Of a DNA stretch of 64,000 bases, positions 24,389 through 33,027 are shown in pieces (the stretch's first letter is position 1; every line of letters begins with the position of its first letter). This stretch comes from Streptomyces lunaelactis. GTDB lineage: Bacteria > Actinomycetota > Actinomycetes > Streptomycetales > Streptomycetaceae. Where the stretch lies: positions 5,580,001-5,644,000 of the forward strand of contig NZ_CP026304.1 in assembly GCF_003054555.1 (NCBI RefSeq), given 5' to 3'. Under the pieces are notes generated by a model. The model did no database searches. It saw nothing but the letters and a program-made list of their open reading frames with translations, and was not told the origin of the DNA. The translations under genes were made by a program, and so were the position numbers.

Positions 24389-25529
24389 GCTCAAGAAGTC
24401 CGACGAGCCCATGGACGCCACCCCGAACGTCACCGACGTCGAGACGGTCGATGCCGCCACCGAGGCCGAGGCGGTAGCCGCCATCGAGGCGCCCGTCTCG
24501 CAGGGTGAGCCGATCCTTCAGGTCCGCAATCTGGTCAAGCACTTCCCGCTGACCCAGGGCATCCTGTTCAAGAAGAAGGTCGGCGCGGTCAAGGCCGTGG
24601 ACGGGATCTCCTTCGATCTCTACCAGGGTGAGACGCTCGGCATCGTCGGCGAATCCGGCTGTGGCAAGTCCACGGTCGCCAAGCTGCTGATGACGCTGGA
24701 GCGGGCGACCGCCGGCGAGGTCTTCTACAAGGGCCAGGACATCACCAGGCTGTCCGGCCGTGCACTGAAGGCCGTCCGCCGCAACATCCAGATGGTGTTC
24801 CAGGACCCGTACACCTCGCTGAACCCGCGTATGACGGTCGGCGACATCATCGGGGAGCCCTTCGACATCCACCCGGAGGTGGCGCCCAAGGGCGACCGCC
24901 GCCGCAAGGTCCAGGAGCTCCTGGACGTCGTGGGCCTCAACCCGGAGTACATCAACCGGTATCCGCACCAGTTCTCCGGCGGTCAGCGCCAGCGCATCGG
25001 CATCGCCCGCGGCCTTGCGCTCAACCCGGAGATCATCATCTGCGACGAGCCCGTCTCGGCCCTGGACGTCTCCGTCCAGGCACAGGTCATCAACCTGATG
25101 GAGAAGCTGCAGGACGAGTTCAACCTCTCCTACCTCTTCATCGCCCACGACCTGTCGATCGTCCGGCACATCTCGGACCGGGTCGGCGTGATGTACCTCG
25201 GCAAGATGGCCGAGATCGGTACCGACACGCAGATCTACGACCACCCGACGCACCCCTACACCCAGGCGCTGCTGTCGGCGGTCCCGGTTCCCGACCCGGC
25301 CGCGCGTGAGGGCCGCGAGCGGATCATCCTCGTCGGAGACGTGCCGTCCCCGGCGAACCCGCCGTCCGGCTGCCGCTTCCGCACCCGTTGCTGGAAGGCC
25401 GAGGACAAGTGCGCCACGGAGGTCCCGCTGCTGGCGGTCCCCGAGCGCTTCAAGGGCGCCGACACCCCGGCGGCACACGAGTCCGCGTGCCACTTCGCCG
25501 AGGAGAAGGACGTCGTCCACGCGGCGTAA
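24381..25529 (+). CDS. Oligopeptide ABC transporter ATPase (OppF/DppF type)
   Basis: A 382-residue ABC ATPase. A Glu/Ala/Thr-rich extension of about 40 residues precedes the ATPase core (absent in the paralogue at 31716). Walker A is GESGCGKST (near residue 92), the signature QFSGGQRQR (near 197) and Walker [13 protein letters not shown]. The C-terminal domain has [15 protein letters not shown]. It pairs with the preceding OppD-like subunit. A strong terminator 31 bases past the stop ends the first transporter operon. Confidence 0.92.
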   Translation: MAELKKSDEPMDATPNVTDVETVDAATEAEAVAAIEAPVSQGEPILQVRNLVKHFPLTQGILFKKKVGAVKAVDGISFDLYQGETLGIVGESGCGKSTVAKLLMTLERATAGEVFYKGQDITRLSGRALKAVRRNIQMVFQDPYTSLNPRMTVGDIIGEPFDIHPEVAPKGDRRRKVQELLDVVGLNPEYINRYPHQFSGGQRQRIGIARGLALNPEIIICDEPVSALDVSVQAQVINLMEKLQDEFNLSYLFIAHDLSIVRHISDRVGVMYLGKMAEIGTDTQIYDHPTHPYTQALLSAVPVPDPAAREGRERIILVGDVPSPANPPSGCRFRTRCWKAEDKCATEVPLLAVPERFKGADTPAAHESACHFAEEKDVVHAA

Positions 25530-25559
25530 TGCTCAGCAGGCAGTGCTCTGTACGTGAAC

Positions 25560-25595
25560 GAAGGGCGCCCGGACCATCTGGTCCGGGCGCCCTTC
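25560..25595 (+). terminator. Terminator of the first oligopeptide operon
   Basis: GAAGGGCGCCCGGACCA (25560-25576) and TGGTCCGGGCGCCCTTC (25579-25595) form a perfect stem of up to 17 pairs around an ATCT turn. Confidence 0.85.
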
Positions 25596-25716
25596 TGCGT
25601 ACGGCCGCGTACCGCCGCGCAGGGCTCGCCCGGCCAGGAAAGTCATGCGTAACATCCGCCGGACCCCGCGCGTGTTCATGGCAGAAGGCAATGAACGGAC
25701 GAGGAGCGGGGGGAAG

Positions 25717-26229
25717 ATGCCGACGCAGTCGCAGGAGTTCGACGCGTTCTACGCGGCTACGGCCAAGCGCGTGGTCGCCACGGTCTACGCCATCACCGGC
25801 GATCTCGCGGAGGCCGAGGACGCCGTACAGGAGGCGTATGTGCGCGCCTGGCAGCGGTGGGACAGGCTGACGCGGGAGGGGGACCCGCTGCCCTGGGTGC
25901 GCACGGTCGCGGTACGCCTGGCGATCAGCACCTGGCGTAGGACCCGCAACCGCCTGCTCGCCCATCGCAGACATGGGCCGCAGGATGACTCTCCCGAACT
26001 CTCCGCGGACCGCGTGGCGTTGATCGGGGCGCTGCGCGAACTGACCCCGGACCAGCGGCAGGTGGTGGTCCTGCATCACCTTCTCGACCTCCCGGTGGAG
26101 CAGGTGGCTCGCGAGACGGGTGCCTCCAGCGGTGCTGTACGCACCCGGCTCAGCCGGGCCCGGAAGATCCTCGGCGAGCGGCTCGCCGATGCCACTGTCC
26201 CGTCGGAGGGGGTTGTCAGTCATGGCTGA
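25717..26229 (+). CDS. ECF-family RNA polymerase sigma factor
   Basis: A 170-residue group IV sigma factor. Region 2 (FDAFYAATAKRVVATVYAIT, then AEDAVQEAYVRAWQRWDRL) recognises the -10 element and region 4 (LRELTPDQRQVVVLHHLLDL, then GASSGAVRTRLSRARKILGE) the -35 element. ATG 25717 was chosen because GAGGAGCGGGGGG lies just upstream and the conserved domain starts there; the frame stays open to 25645. It overlaps the next gene by eight bases, so the pair is cotranslated. It sits between two peptide-transport operons, on the same strand, after a terminator. Its regulon and signal are unknown. Confidence 0.9.
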   Translation: MPTQSQEFDAFYAATAKRVVATVYAITGDLAEAEDAVQEAYVRAWQRWDRLTREGDPLPWVRTVAVRLAISTWRRTRNRLLAHRRHGPQDDSPELSADRVALIGALRELTPDQRQVVVLHHLLDLPVEQVARETGASSGAVRTRLSRARKILGERLADATVPSEGVVSHG

Positions 26230-26893
26230 GGTCGAGGAACTGCTGGACGACGTCACGCTGCGGATGCCGAGCGCCGCGGAGCTCCGCGCGCGGGGCAACC
26301 GGCGGCGTGTGCGTCTTAGGGCCGGCGCGGTCGCCGTGGCTGTCGCCGTGGCGGTGGTGGGTGGTATGTCGTGGGCGCTGATCCAGGGCGGCGGCCGGCA
26401 AAACGTGCGGCCCGCGGGGGTGCCTACGCCCACGCCGGTCGCCGACGGGAATCCGTACAAGACGGGAGACGCGTTCGACGGGCTGACGGAAAGCGATGTG
26501 CCGCTGTACGGCACGTGGCACTGGAAGCTGAGTGACAAACCGGCCGATGAGGCCGTGCGGTTCCCGCGCGTGGGCTTTGACGACGCCTGCCCGCAGCCGG
26601 CCCCGCGCACCCCGCAGGGCAAGCTCGACCGGGTCTCGTACACGGGGATCTACAAGGGGGACGGGGAGTCCGTCGCCCGCCATCGCTATGCCGACTACGG
26701 CAGCGCCGTCCAGGCGGCCGATGAGTTGCGGCGGCTGAAGGACGCGCTCGCGGCCTGCGGTCTGAAGCCCCGGGGCACGGGCGCGGACGCCTCCTACGCG
26801 GGCACCAGTACGGGCGGCCCGTGGCTGCGGGTCGACATCGACAGCGGCACGAAGTGGATCTCGGTGATCGAGGTGCAGACCAGCGGGGACTGA
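26222..26893 (+). CDS. Membrane protein paired with the ECF sigma factor (probable anti-sigma or sensor)
   Basis: A 223-residue protein. The cytoplasmic N-terminus (about 40 residues, MAEVEELLDDVTLRMPSAAE) is followed by RGNRRRVRLR, one membrane helix (about 37-58) and an extracytoplasmic domain of about 160 residues with several Trp/Tyr. It lacks the HxxxCxxC zinc motif of ZAS anti-sigma factors. Its overlap with the sigma gene and its topology argue that it controls the sigma factor, but this is inference. No sequence family was recognised for the outer domain. Confidence 0.65.
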   Translation: MAEVEELLDDVTLRMPSAAELRARGNRRRVRLRAGAVAVAVAVAVVGGMSWALIQGGGRQNVRPAGVPTPTPVADGNPYKTGDAFDGLTESDVPLYGTWHWKLSDKPADEAVRFPRVGFDDACPQPAPRTPQGKLDRVSYTGIYKGDGESVARHRYADYGSAVQAADELRRLKDALAACGLKPRGTGADASYAGTSTGGPWLRVDIDSGTKWISVIEVQTSGD

Positions 26894-27155
26894 GACGGGA
26901 ATGGGATCGCGTGCACGCGTACACGGCCCCGACAGTGGCCCGATGGTCCTGGATCCAGTACCTCGGTGTTCTTGAGCGGTCGCGCGGTCGCGGGGTCGCG
27001 GGCCATCGGCTGCGCCGCGGACACCTGGGAGGTGACTCGGCGGGCCGATCCGCCGATCCGCCGACTCGTCCGGACGGCCGAGGCTGACGTGCATGTTGTC
27101 CTAGTGTGGGGTGATATTTGGGCCTGAGTCGGACTTAGGACACGGGAGGCACTCC

Positions 27156-28784
27156 ATGCGTGGAGCCACGCACGCCAAATGGGCCGTATGCGCGGTGGCC
27201 ATCGCCCTCGCGGCGACGGCCTGCGGCGGCGGCAGCGACAGCGGCGGCGGTGGCGCCGACGGGATCGTGAGCTCCTCCTGGGGGGACCCGCAGAACCCGC
27301 TGGAGCCCGCCAACACCAATGAGGTCCAGGGCGGCAAGGTCCTCGACATGCTCTTCCGCGGCCTCAAGAAGTACGACCCGAAGACCGGCGCCGCCCAGGA
27401 CATGCTCGCCGAGAAGATCGTGACGACGGACTCCACGAACTTCACCATCACCGTCAAGGACGGCTGGACCTTCAGCAACGGCGAGAAGGTCACTGCCAAG
27501 TCCTTCGTGGACGCCTGGAACTATGGCGCCCTCCTCAAGAACAACCAGAAGAACGCGTACTTCTTCGGCTACATCGAGGGCTACGCCCAGGTCCACCCGG
27601 AGACGGGGGAGCCCACCGCCCCGGCGCTCTCCGGCCTGAAGGTCGTCAACGACACGACGTTCACGGTCAAGCTCAACCAGAAGTTCTCCACGTTCCCCGA
27701 CACCCTCGGCTATGCCGCCTACTCCCCGCTGCCCACGGCCTTCTTCAACGATCACGCCGCCTGGCTCTCCAAGCCCATCGGCAACGGCCCCTACACCGTC
27801 GACTCGTACGCCAAGGGCTCGAAGCTGTCCATGCGCAAGTGGGACGGCTACATGGGCTCCGACAAGGCGCAGAACGGCGGCATCGACCTGAATGTGTACA
27901 CGGACAACAACACCGCCTACACCGACCTGACCGCCGGCAACCTCGACCTCGTCGACGATGTGCCGGCCTCGCAGCTGAAGAACGTGCAGGCGGACCTCGG
28001 CGACCGGTACATCAACACCCCCGCCGGCATCATCCAGACCCTGGCCTTCCCGTTCTACGACAAGGCCTGGAACACCCCGAACGGCGCGAAGGTCCGCACC
28101 GGCCTGTCCATGGCGATCAACCGCCAGCAGATCACCGACACGATCTTCCAGAAGACGCGGACGCCCGCGAAGGACTGGACCTCGCCCGTGCTCGGCACGG
28201 ACGGCGGCTTCGACGACACCCTGTGCGGCAGCGCCTGCGAGTACAACGCCGCCGAGGCGAAGAAGCTGATCACGGAGGGCGGCGGCATCCCCGGCGGCCA
28301 GGTGAAGATCTCGTACAACGCGGACACTGGCTCGCACAAGGAGTGGGTCGACGCCGTCTGCAACAGCATCAACAACGTGCTGGGCAACGACCAGGCGTGC
28401 GTCGGCAACCCGATCGGCACCTTCGCCGACTTCCGCAACCAGATCGGGCAGCACAAGATGCCGGGGCCCTTCCGGGCCGGCTGGCAGATGGACTACCCGC
28501 TGATCCAGAACTTCCTGCAGCCGCTCTACTACACCAACGCCTCGTCCAACGACGGTCAGTGGACCAACGCGGACTTCGACAAGCTCGTCGACCAGGCCAA
28601 CGCGGAGACCGACACGGCGAAGGCCGTCGAGACCTTCAAGCAGGCCGAAGAGGTCGTACGCGACCAGATGGCCGCCATCCCTCTCTGGTACCAGAACGGC
28701 AGCGCCGGCTACTCGGAGCGGGTCTCCAACGTCTCGCTGAACCCCTTCAGCGTCCCGGTCTACAACGAGATCAAGGTCAACTGA
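27156..28784 (+). CDS. Second oligopeptide ABC transporter substrate-binding lipoprotein
   Basis: A 542-residue SBP_bac_5 lipoprotein with an N-terminus almost the same as the protein at 19629 (MRGATHAKWAVCAVAIALAA, Cys 23 acylated). The family motifs VKDGWTFSNGEKVTAKSFVD, PIGNGPYTV and MAINRQQITDTIF are present. It should feed the permeases at 28839 and 29755. The body has diverged more than the permeases and ATPases, so it likely binds other peptides. GGGAGG precedes ATG 27156. The 260-base gap upstream contains no gene that I can see and probably holds the operon promoter. Confidence 0.88.
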   Translation: MRGATHAKWAVCAVAIALAATACGGGSDSGGGGADGIVSSSWGDPQNPLEPANTNEVQGGKVLDMLFRGLKKYDPKTGAAQDMLAEKIVTTDSTNFTITVKDGWTFSNGEKVTAKSFVDAWNYGALLKNNQKNAYFFGYIEGYAQVHPETGEPTAPALSGLKVVNDTTFTVKLNQKFSTFPDTLGYAAYSPLPTAFFNDHAAWLSKPIGNGPYTVDSYAKGSKLSMRKWDGYMGSDKAQNGGIDLNVYTDNNTAYTDLTAGNLDLVDDVPASQLKNVQADLGDRYINTPAGIIQTLAFPFYDKAWNTPNGAKVRTGLSMAINRQQITDTIFQKTRTPAKDWTSPVLGTDGGFDDTLCGSACEYNAAEAKKLITEGGGIPGGQVKISYNADTGSHKEWVDAVCNSINNVLGNDQACVGNPIGTFADFRNQIGQHKMPGPFRAGWQMDYPLIQNFLQPLYYTNASSNDGQWTNADFDKLVDQANAETDTAKAVETFKQAEEVVRDQMAAIPLWYQNGSAGYSERVSNVSLNPFSVPVYNEIKVN

Positions 28785-28838
28785 CGGCGGAGGACAACCG
28801 GCCCGCGCATTCCGCGACCACGACCCCCGGAGCCCTTC

Positions 28839-29762
28839 ATGGGACGTTATGTGATCCGGCGTCTGCTGCAGATGATCCCGGTCTTCTTCGGCGCCACGCT
28901 GCTGATCTTCCTCATGGTGAACGTGATGGGCGACCCCATCGCGGGCCTCTGCGGCGACCGGCAGTGCGACCCGGCGACGGCCGCCCAACTGCGCAAGGAG
29001 TTCGGCCTCGATAAGCCGGTGTGGCAGCAGTACCTGACGTACATGGGCAATGTCTTCACCGGCGACTTCGGCACCGCCTTCAACGGCCAGCCGGTCACCG
29101 AGCTGATGGCCGAGGCCTTCCCGGTCACCATCCGGCTCACCCTCGTCGCGATCTTCTTCGAGATCGTCATCGGCATCACCCTCGGTGTGCTCACCGGTCT
29201 GAAGCGCGGCCGTCCCGTCGACACCAGCGTTCTGCTGCTGACCCTCGTGGTCATCTCGGTCCCGACCTTCGTCACCGGCCTCATCCTCCAGCTGGTGCTG
29301 GGCGTCGAGTGGGGTGTCATCAAGCCGGCCGTCTCACCGGAAGCGCCGCTCAACGAGCTGATCATCCCCGGACTCGTACTCGCCTCGGTCTCGCTCGCGT
29401 ACGTCACCCGGCTCACCCGGACCTCGATCGCGGAGAACGCCCGCTCCGACTACGTCCGTACCGCCAAGGCCAAAGGGCTCCCCAGAAGGCGTGTGATCAG
29501 CCGCCATCTGCTGCGGAACTCACTGATCCCGGTGGTCACCTTCATCGGCACCGACATCGGTGCCCTGATGGGCGGTGCGATCGTCACCGAGCGCATCTTC
29601 AACATCCATGGCGTCGGCTACCAGCTCTACCAGGGCATCCTGCGCCAGAACACCCAGACCGTCGTCGGCTTTGTGACCGTGCTCGTCATCGTCTTCCTGG
29701 TGGCGAATCTGCTGGTCGACCTGCTGTACGCCGTACTCGACCCGAGGATCCGGTATGCCTGA
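28839..29762 (+). CDS. Oligopeptide ABC transporter permease (OppB/DppB type), second operon
   Basis: A 307-residue permease paralogous to the one at 21437, with the same start (MGRYVIRRLLQMIPVFFGAT) and about six helices. The coupling loop is YVRTAKAKGLPRRRVISRHL. No strong hairpin separates it from the binding-protein gene, unlike the first operon. It overlaps the next permease by eight bases. It forms half the pore of the second peptide importer. Confidence 0.9.
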   Translation: MGRYVIRRLLQMIPVFFGATLLIFLMVNVMGDPIAGLCGDRQCDPATAAQLRKEFGLDKPVWQQYLTYMGNVFTGDFGTAFNGQPVTELMAEAFPVTIRLTLVAIFFEIVIGITLGVLTGLKRGRPVDTSVLLLTLVVISVPTFVTGLILQLVLGVEWGVIKPAVSPEAPLNELIIPGLVLASVSLAYVTRLTRTSIAENARSDYVRTAKAKGLPRRRVISRHLLRNSLIPVVTFIGTDIGALMGGAIVTERIFNIHGVGYQLYQGILRQNTQTVVGFVTVLVIVFLVANLLVDLLYAVLDPRIRYA

Positions 29763-30738
29763 GCAGGGGCCGTACTCAGACGACGGAGCGATCGCGCCCA
29801 CCGGTGCCGGTGGCACGATGGACCTCGCGACCAGTGAGGGGACGACGCTCGAGAAGACCCCCGGCGGTCCGCTCGGCACCGGGCCCTCCGAGAAGCCGCG
29901 CAGTCTCTGGTCCGACGCCTGGCGCGATCTGCGGACCAACCCGGTCTTCATCATCTCCGGCCTGGTCATCGTCTTCCTGGTGATCATCTCCATCTGGCCC
30001 TCGCTGATCGCGTCACAGAACCCGCTCCAGTGCGACCTCGCCAAAGCCCAGGAGGGTTCCCAGCCCGGCCACCCCTTCGGCTTCAACGGGCAGGGCTGCG
30101 ACGTGTACACGCGGGTGGTCTACGGCGCCCGCACCTCGGTCACGGTCGGCGTCTGCGCCACGCTCGGAGTCGCCCTGCTCGGCTCCGCCTTCGGCGGTCT
30201 CGCCGGCTTCTACGGCGGGGCGTGGGACGGATTCCTGTCCCGTATCACCGACATCTTCTTCGGCATCCCGGTGGTCCTGGGCGGTCTGGTCTTCCTGTCC
30301 GTCGTCACCAGCTCCACCGTCTGGCCCGTCATCGGCTTCATGGTGCTGCTCGGCTGGCCGCAGCTCTCCCGTATCGCGCGCGGCTCGGTCATCACGGCCA
30401 AACAGAACGACTACGTCCAGGCGGCGCGGGCGCTCGGCGCGTCCAACTCCCGGATGCTGCTGCGGCACATCGCCCCCAACGCCGTCGCTCCCGTGATCGT
30501 CGTGGCGACCATCGCGCTCGGCACCTACATCTCCCTGGAAGCGACCCTCTCCTTCCTGGGTGTCGGCCTCAAGCCGCCGACCGTGTCCTGGGGCATCGAG
30601 ATCTCCGCGGCATCCCCGTACATCCGCAACGCGCCGCACATGCTGCTCTGGCCGGCCGGCGCGCTGGCGGTCACGGTGCTCGCGTTCATCATGCTCGGCG
30701 ACGCGGTGCGCGACGCCCTCGACCCCAAGCTGCGCTGA
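29755..30738 (+). CDS. Oligopeptide ABC transporter permease (OppC/DppC type), second operon
   Basis: A 327-residue permease paralogous to 22362. A cytoplasmic extension of about 55 residues (ending RSLWSDAWRDLRTNPVFIIS) leads into about six helices. GFNGQGCDVYTRVVYGARTS is the OppC-type periplasmic segment and YVQAARALGASNSRMLLRHI the EAA loop. It overlaps the upstream stop by eight bases. Confidence 0.9.
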   Translation: MPEQGPYSDDGAIAPTGAGGTMDLATSEGTTLEKTPGGPLGTGPSEKPRSLWSDAWRDLRTNPVFIISGLVIVFLVIISIWPSLIASQNPLQCDLAKAQEGSQPGHPFGFNGQGCDVYTRVVYGARTSVTVGVCATLGVALLGSAFGGLAGFYGGAWDGFLSRITDIFFGIPVVLGGLVFLSVVTSSTVWPVIGFMVLLGWPQLSRIARGSVITAKQNDYVQAARALGASNSRMLLRHIAPNAVAPVIVVATIALGTYISLEATLSFLGVGLKPPTVSWGIEISAASPYIRNAPHMLLWPAGALAVTVLAFIMLGDAVRDALDPKLR

Positions 30739-30748
30739 GGAGCCATCC

Positions 30749-31723
30749 ATGTTGCTCGAAGTGCGCGATCTGCACGTGGAGTTCCACACCCGGGACGGGG
30801 TGGCCAAGGCCGTCAACGGTGTCAACTACACGGTGGACGAGGGCGAGACACTCGCCGTGCTCGGCGAGTCCGGCTCCGGCAAGTCCGTCACCGCCCAGGC
30901 GATCATGGGCATCCTGGACACGCCTCCGGGGAAGATCACCGGCGGCGAGGTCCTCTTCCAGGGGCAGGATCTGCTGAAGCTCAAGGAAGAGGAGCGGCGG
31001 AAGATCCGCGGGGCCGGGATGGCCATGATCTTCCAGGACGCGCTCTCCTCCCTGAACCCGGTGCTGAGCGTGGGCGACCAGCTCGGCGAGATGTTCGCCG
31101 TCCACCAGGGGATGAAGCGCAAGGCAGCGCGGGCCAAGGCCGTCGAGCTGATGGAGCGGGTCGGTATCCCTGCGTCGAAGGAGCGGGTCGGGCAGTATCC
31201 GCACCAGTTCAGCGGCGGTATGCGCCAGCGCATCATGATCGCGATGGCGCTCTCCCTGGAGCCCTCGCTGATCATCGCGGACGAGCCGACGACCGCGCTG
31301 GACGTCACTGTCCAGGCCCAGGTGATGGATCTGCTCGCCACGCTCCAGAGCGAGCTGAACATGGGCCTGATCCTGATCACCCACGACCTGGGTGTGGTCG
31401 CGGACGTCGCCGACAAGATCGCGGTGATGTACGCGGGGCGGATCGTCGAGACGGCTCCGGTGCACGACATCTACAAGGCCCCGGCCCATCCGTACACCAA
31501 GGGCCTGCTGGAGTCGATCCCGCGCCTGGACCAGAAGGGCGAGGAGCTGTACGCGATCAAGGGCCTGCCGCCTAACCTGATGCGTATCCCGCCCGGCTGC
31601 GCCTTCAACCCGCGCTGCCCGATGGCGCAGGACGTGTGCCGGACCGATGAGCCGCCGCTGTACGAGGTGTCGCAGGACCGCAGGAGCGCGTGCCACTTCT
31701 GGAGGGAGACACTCAATGGCTGA
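30749..31723 (+). CDS. Oligopeptide ABC transporter ATPase (OppD/DppD type), second operon
   Basis: A 324-residue ABC ATPase paralogous to 23330. Walker A is GESGSGKSV (near residue 41), the signature QFSGGMRQR and Walker [13 protein letters not shown]. The C-terminal peptide-transporter domain has [15 protein letters not shown]. The start ATG 30749 follows TGAGGAGCC; the frame is open further upstream only through the permease gene. It overlaps the OppF-like gene by eight bases. Confidence 0.92.
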   Translation: MLLEVRDLHVEFHTRDGVAKAVNGVNYTVDEGETLAVLGESGSGKSVTAQAIMGILDTPPGKITGGEVLFQGQDLLKLKEEERRKIRGAGMAMIFQDALSSLNPVLSVGDQLGEMFAVHQGMKRKAARAKAVELMERVGIPASKERVGQYPHQFSGGMRQRIMIAMALSLEPSLIIADEPTTALDVTVQAQVMDLLATLQSELNMGLILITHDLGVVADVADKIAVMYAGRIVETAPVHDIYKAPAHPYTKGLLESIPRLDQKGEELYAIKGLPPNLMRIPPGCAFNPRCPMAQDVCRTDEPPLYEVSQDRRSACHFWRETLNG

Positions 31724-32762
31724 GGCGCTGCTGGAGGTACGCGACCTGGTCAAGCACTATCCGCTCACCCAGGGCATCCTCTTCAAGAGGCAGATCGGCG
31801 CGGTCAAGGCGGTGGACGGCGTCGACCTCGACCTGATGGCGGGCGAGACGCTCGGCATCGTGGGGGAGTCGGGCTGCGGCAAGTCCACGCTCGCCAAGAT
31901 GCTGGTCCATCTGGAGCGGCCGACGGCCGGGTCGATCCGGTACAAGGGCGAGGACATCACCAAGCTCTCCGGGCGGGCTCTGAAGGCCGTCCGCCGGAAC
32001 ATCCAGATGGTGTTCCAGGATCCGTACACCTCGCTCAATCCGCGGATGACGGTCGGCGACATCATCGGTGAGCCGTACGAGATCCACCCCGAGGTGGCGC
32101 CGAAGGGCTCGCGCCGTCAGAAGGTGCAGGACCTGCTGGATGTCGTCGGGCTCAACCCCGAGTACATCAACCGCTATCCGCACCAGTTCAGCGGCGGGCA
32201 GCGGCAGCGCATCGGCATCGCGCGCGGGCTCGCGCTCCAGCCGGAGATCATCGTGGCCGACGAGCCGGTGTCGGCGCTCGACGTCTCGGTGCAGGCGCAG
32301 GTCATCAATCTCCTGGACAAGCTGCAGAGCGAGTTCAGCCTGAGCTATGTCTTCATCGCGCACGATCTGTCGATCGTCCGGCACATCTCGGACCGGGTCG
32401 GCGTGATGTACCTGGGCCGGATCGTGGAGATCGGCAAGGATGCGGAGATCTACGACCACCCCACGCATCCGTACACCCAGGCGCTGTTGTCAGCGGTCCC
32501 GGTGCCGGACCCGGAGGCGCGGGAGCGACGCGAGCGGATCATTCTGCACGGCGATGTGCCGTCGCCGGCCAACATCCCGTCGGGCTGCCGTTTCCGCACG
32601 CGCTGCTGGAAGGCGCAGGAGCGGTGCGAGCTGGAGGTACCGCTGCTGGAGGTCCCGGCGGTGTTCCGGCTGGCGAGCGGGCCGACGCAGCATCCGTCGG
32701 CGTGTCACTTCGCGGAGGAGAAGCACGTGGTGCCGGGGGAGGAGGAGCTGGGCGGGGGGTGA
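31716..32762 (+). CDS. Oligopeptide ABC transporter ATPase (OppF/DppF type), second operon
   Basis: A 348-residue ABC ATPase paralogous to 24381 but without its 40-residue N-terminal extension. Walker A is GESGCGKST (near residue 51), the signature QFSGGQRQR and Walker [13 protein letters not shown]. The C-terminal domain includes [23 protein letters not shown] precedes ATG 31716. It is the last gene of the second operon and converges on the S9 peptidase gene. Confidence 0.92.
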   Translation: MAEALLEVRDLVKHYPLTQGILFKRQIGAVKAVDGVDLDLMAGETLGIVGESGCGKSTLAKMLVHLERPTAGSIRYKGEDITKLSGRALKAVRRNIQMVFQDPYTSLNPRMTVGDIIGEPYEIHPEVAPKGSRRQKVQDLLDVVGLNPEYINRYPHQFSGGQRQRIGIARGLALQPEIIVADEPVSALDVSVQAQVINLLDKLQSEFSLSYVFIAHDLSIVRHISDRVGVMYLGRIVEIGKDAEIYDHPTHPYTQALLSAVPVPDPEARERRERIILHGDVPSPANIPSGCRFRTRCWKAQERCELEVPLLEVPAVFRLASGPTQHPSACHFAEEKHVVPGEEELGGG

Positions 32763-32933
32763 CGGTTCCCGTACCCGGATCGGGGGTGATCACGTGCTCG
32801 ACAGGGTGTCGGAGTGAGCGACATAACTCAATAAATACCCATCAACTTCGTTAACACACAGGCAACTTGACCGTCGCAACTCCGATATACGAACGCGTCA
32901 CGCTGAACAGCGTACGGCCGTGCGGGTGCCGTA

Positions 32934-32968
32934 GACCGGCCGGGGCTCGCCATGGGTCCCGGCCGGTC
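32934..32968. terminator. Hairpin between the second Opp operon and the S9 peptidase gene
   Basis: GACCGGCCGGG (32934-32944) and CCCGGCCGGTC (32958-32968) form a perfect 11-pair stem with a 13-base loop. It lies between convergent genes and could end both transcripts. The AT-rich stretch 32817-32880 upstream of it has no gene. Confidence 0.6.
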
Positions 32969-33027
32969 GCACGACCGGTGCAAGGGACCGAGTACCGGGG
33001 CGGCCGGTCATAAGAGGCCCCCCGCCA

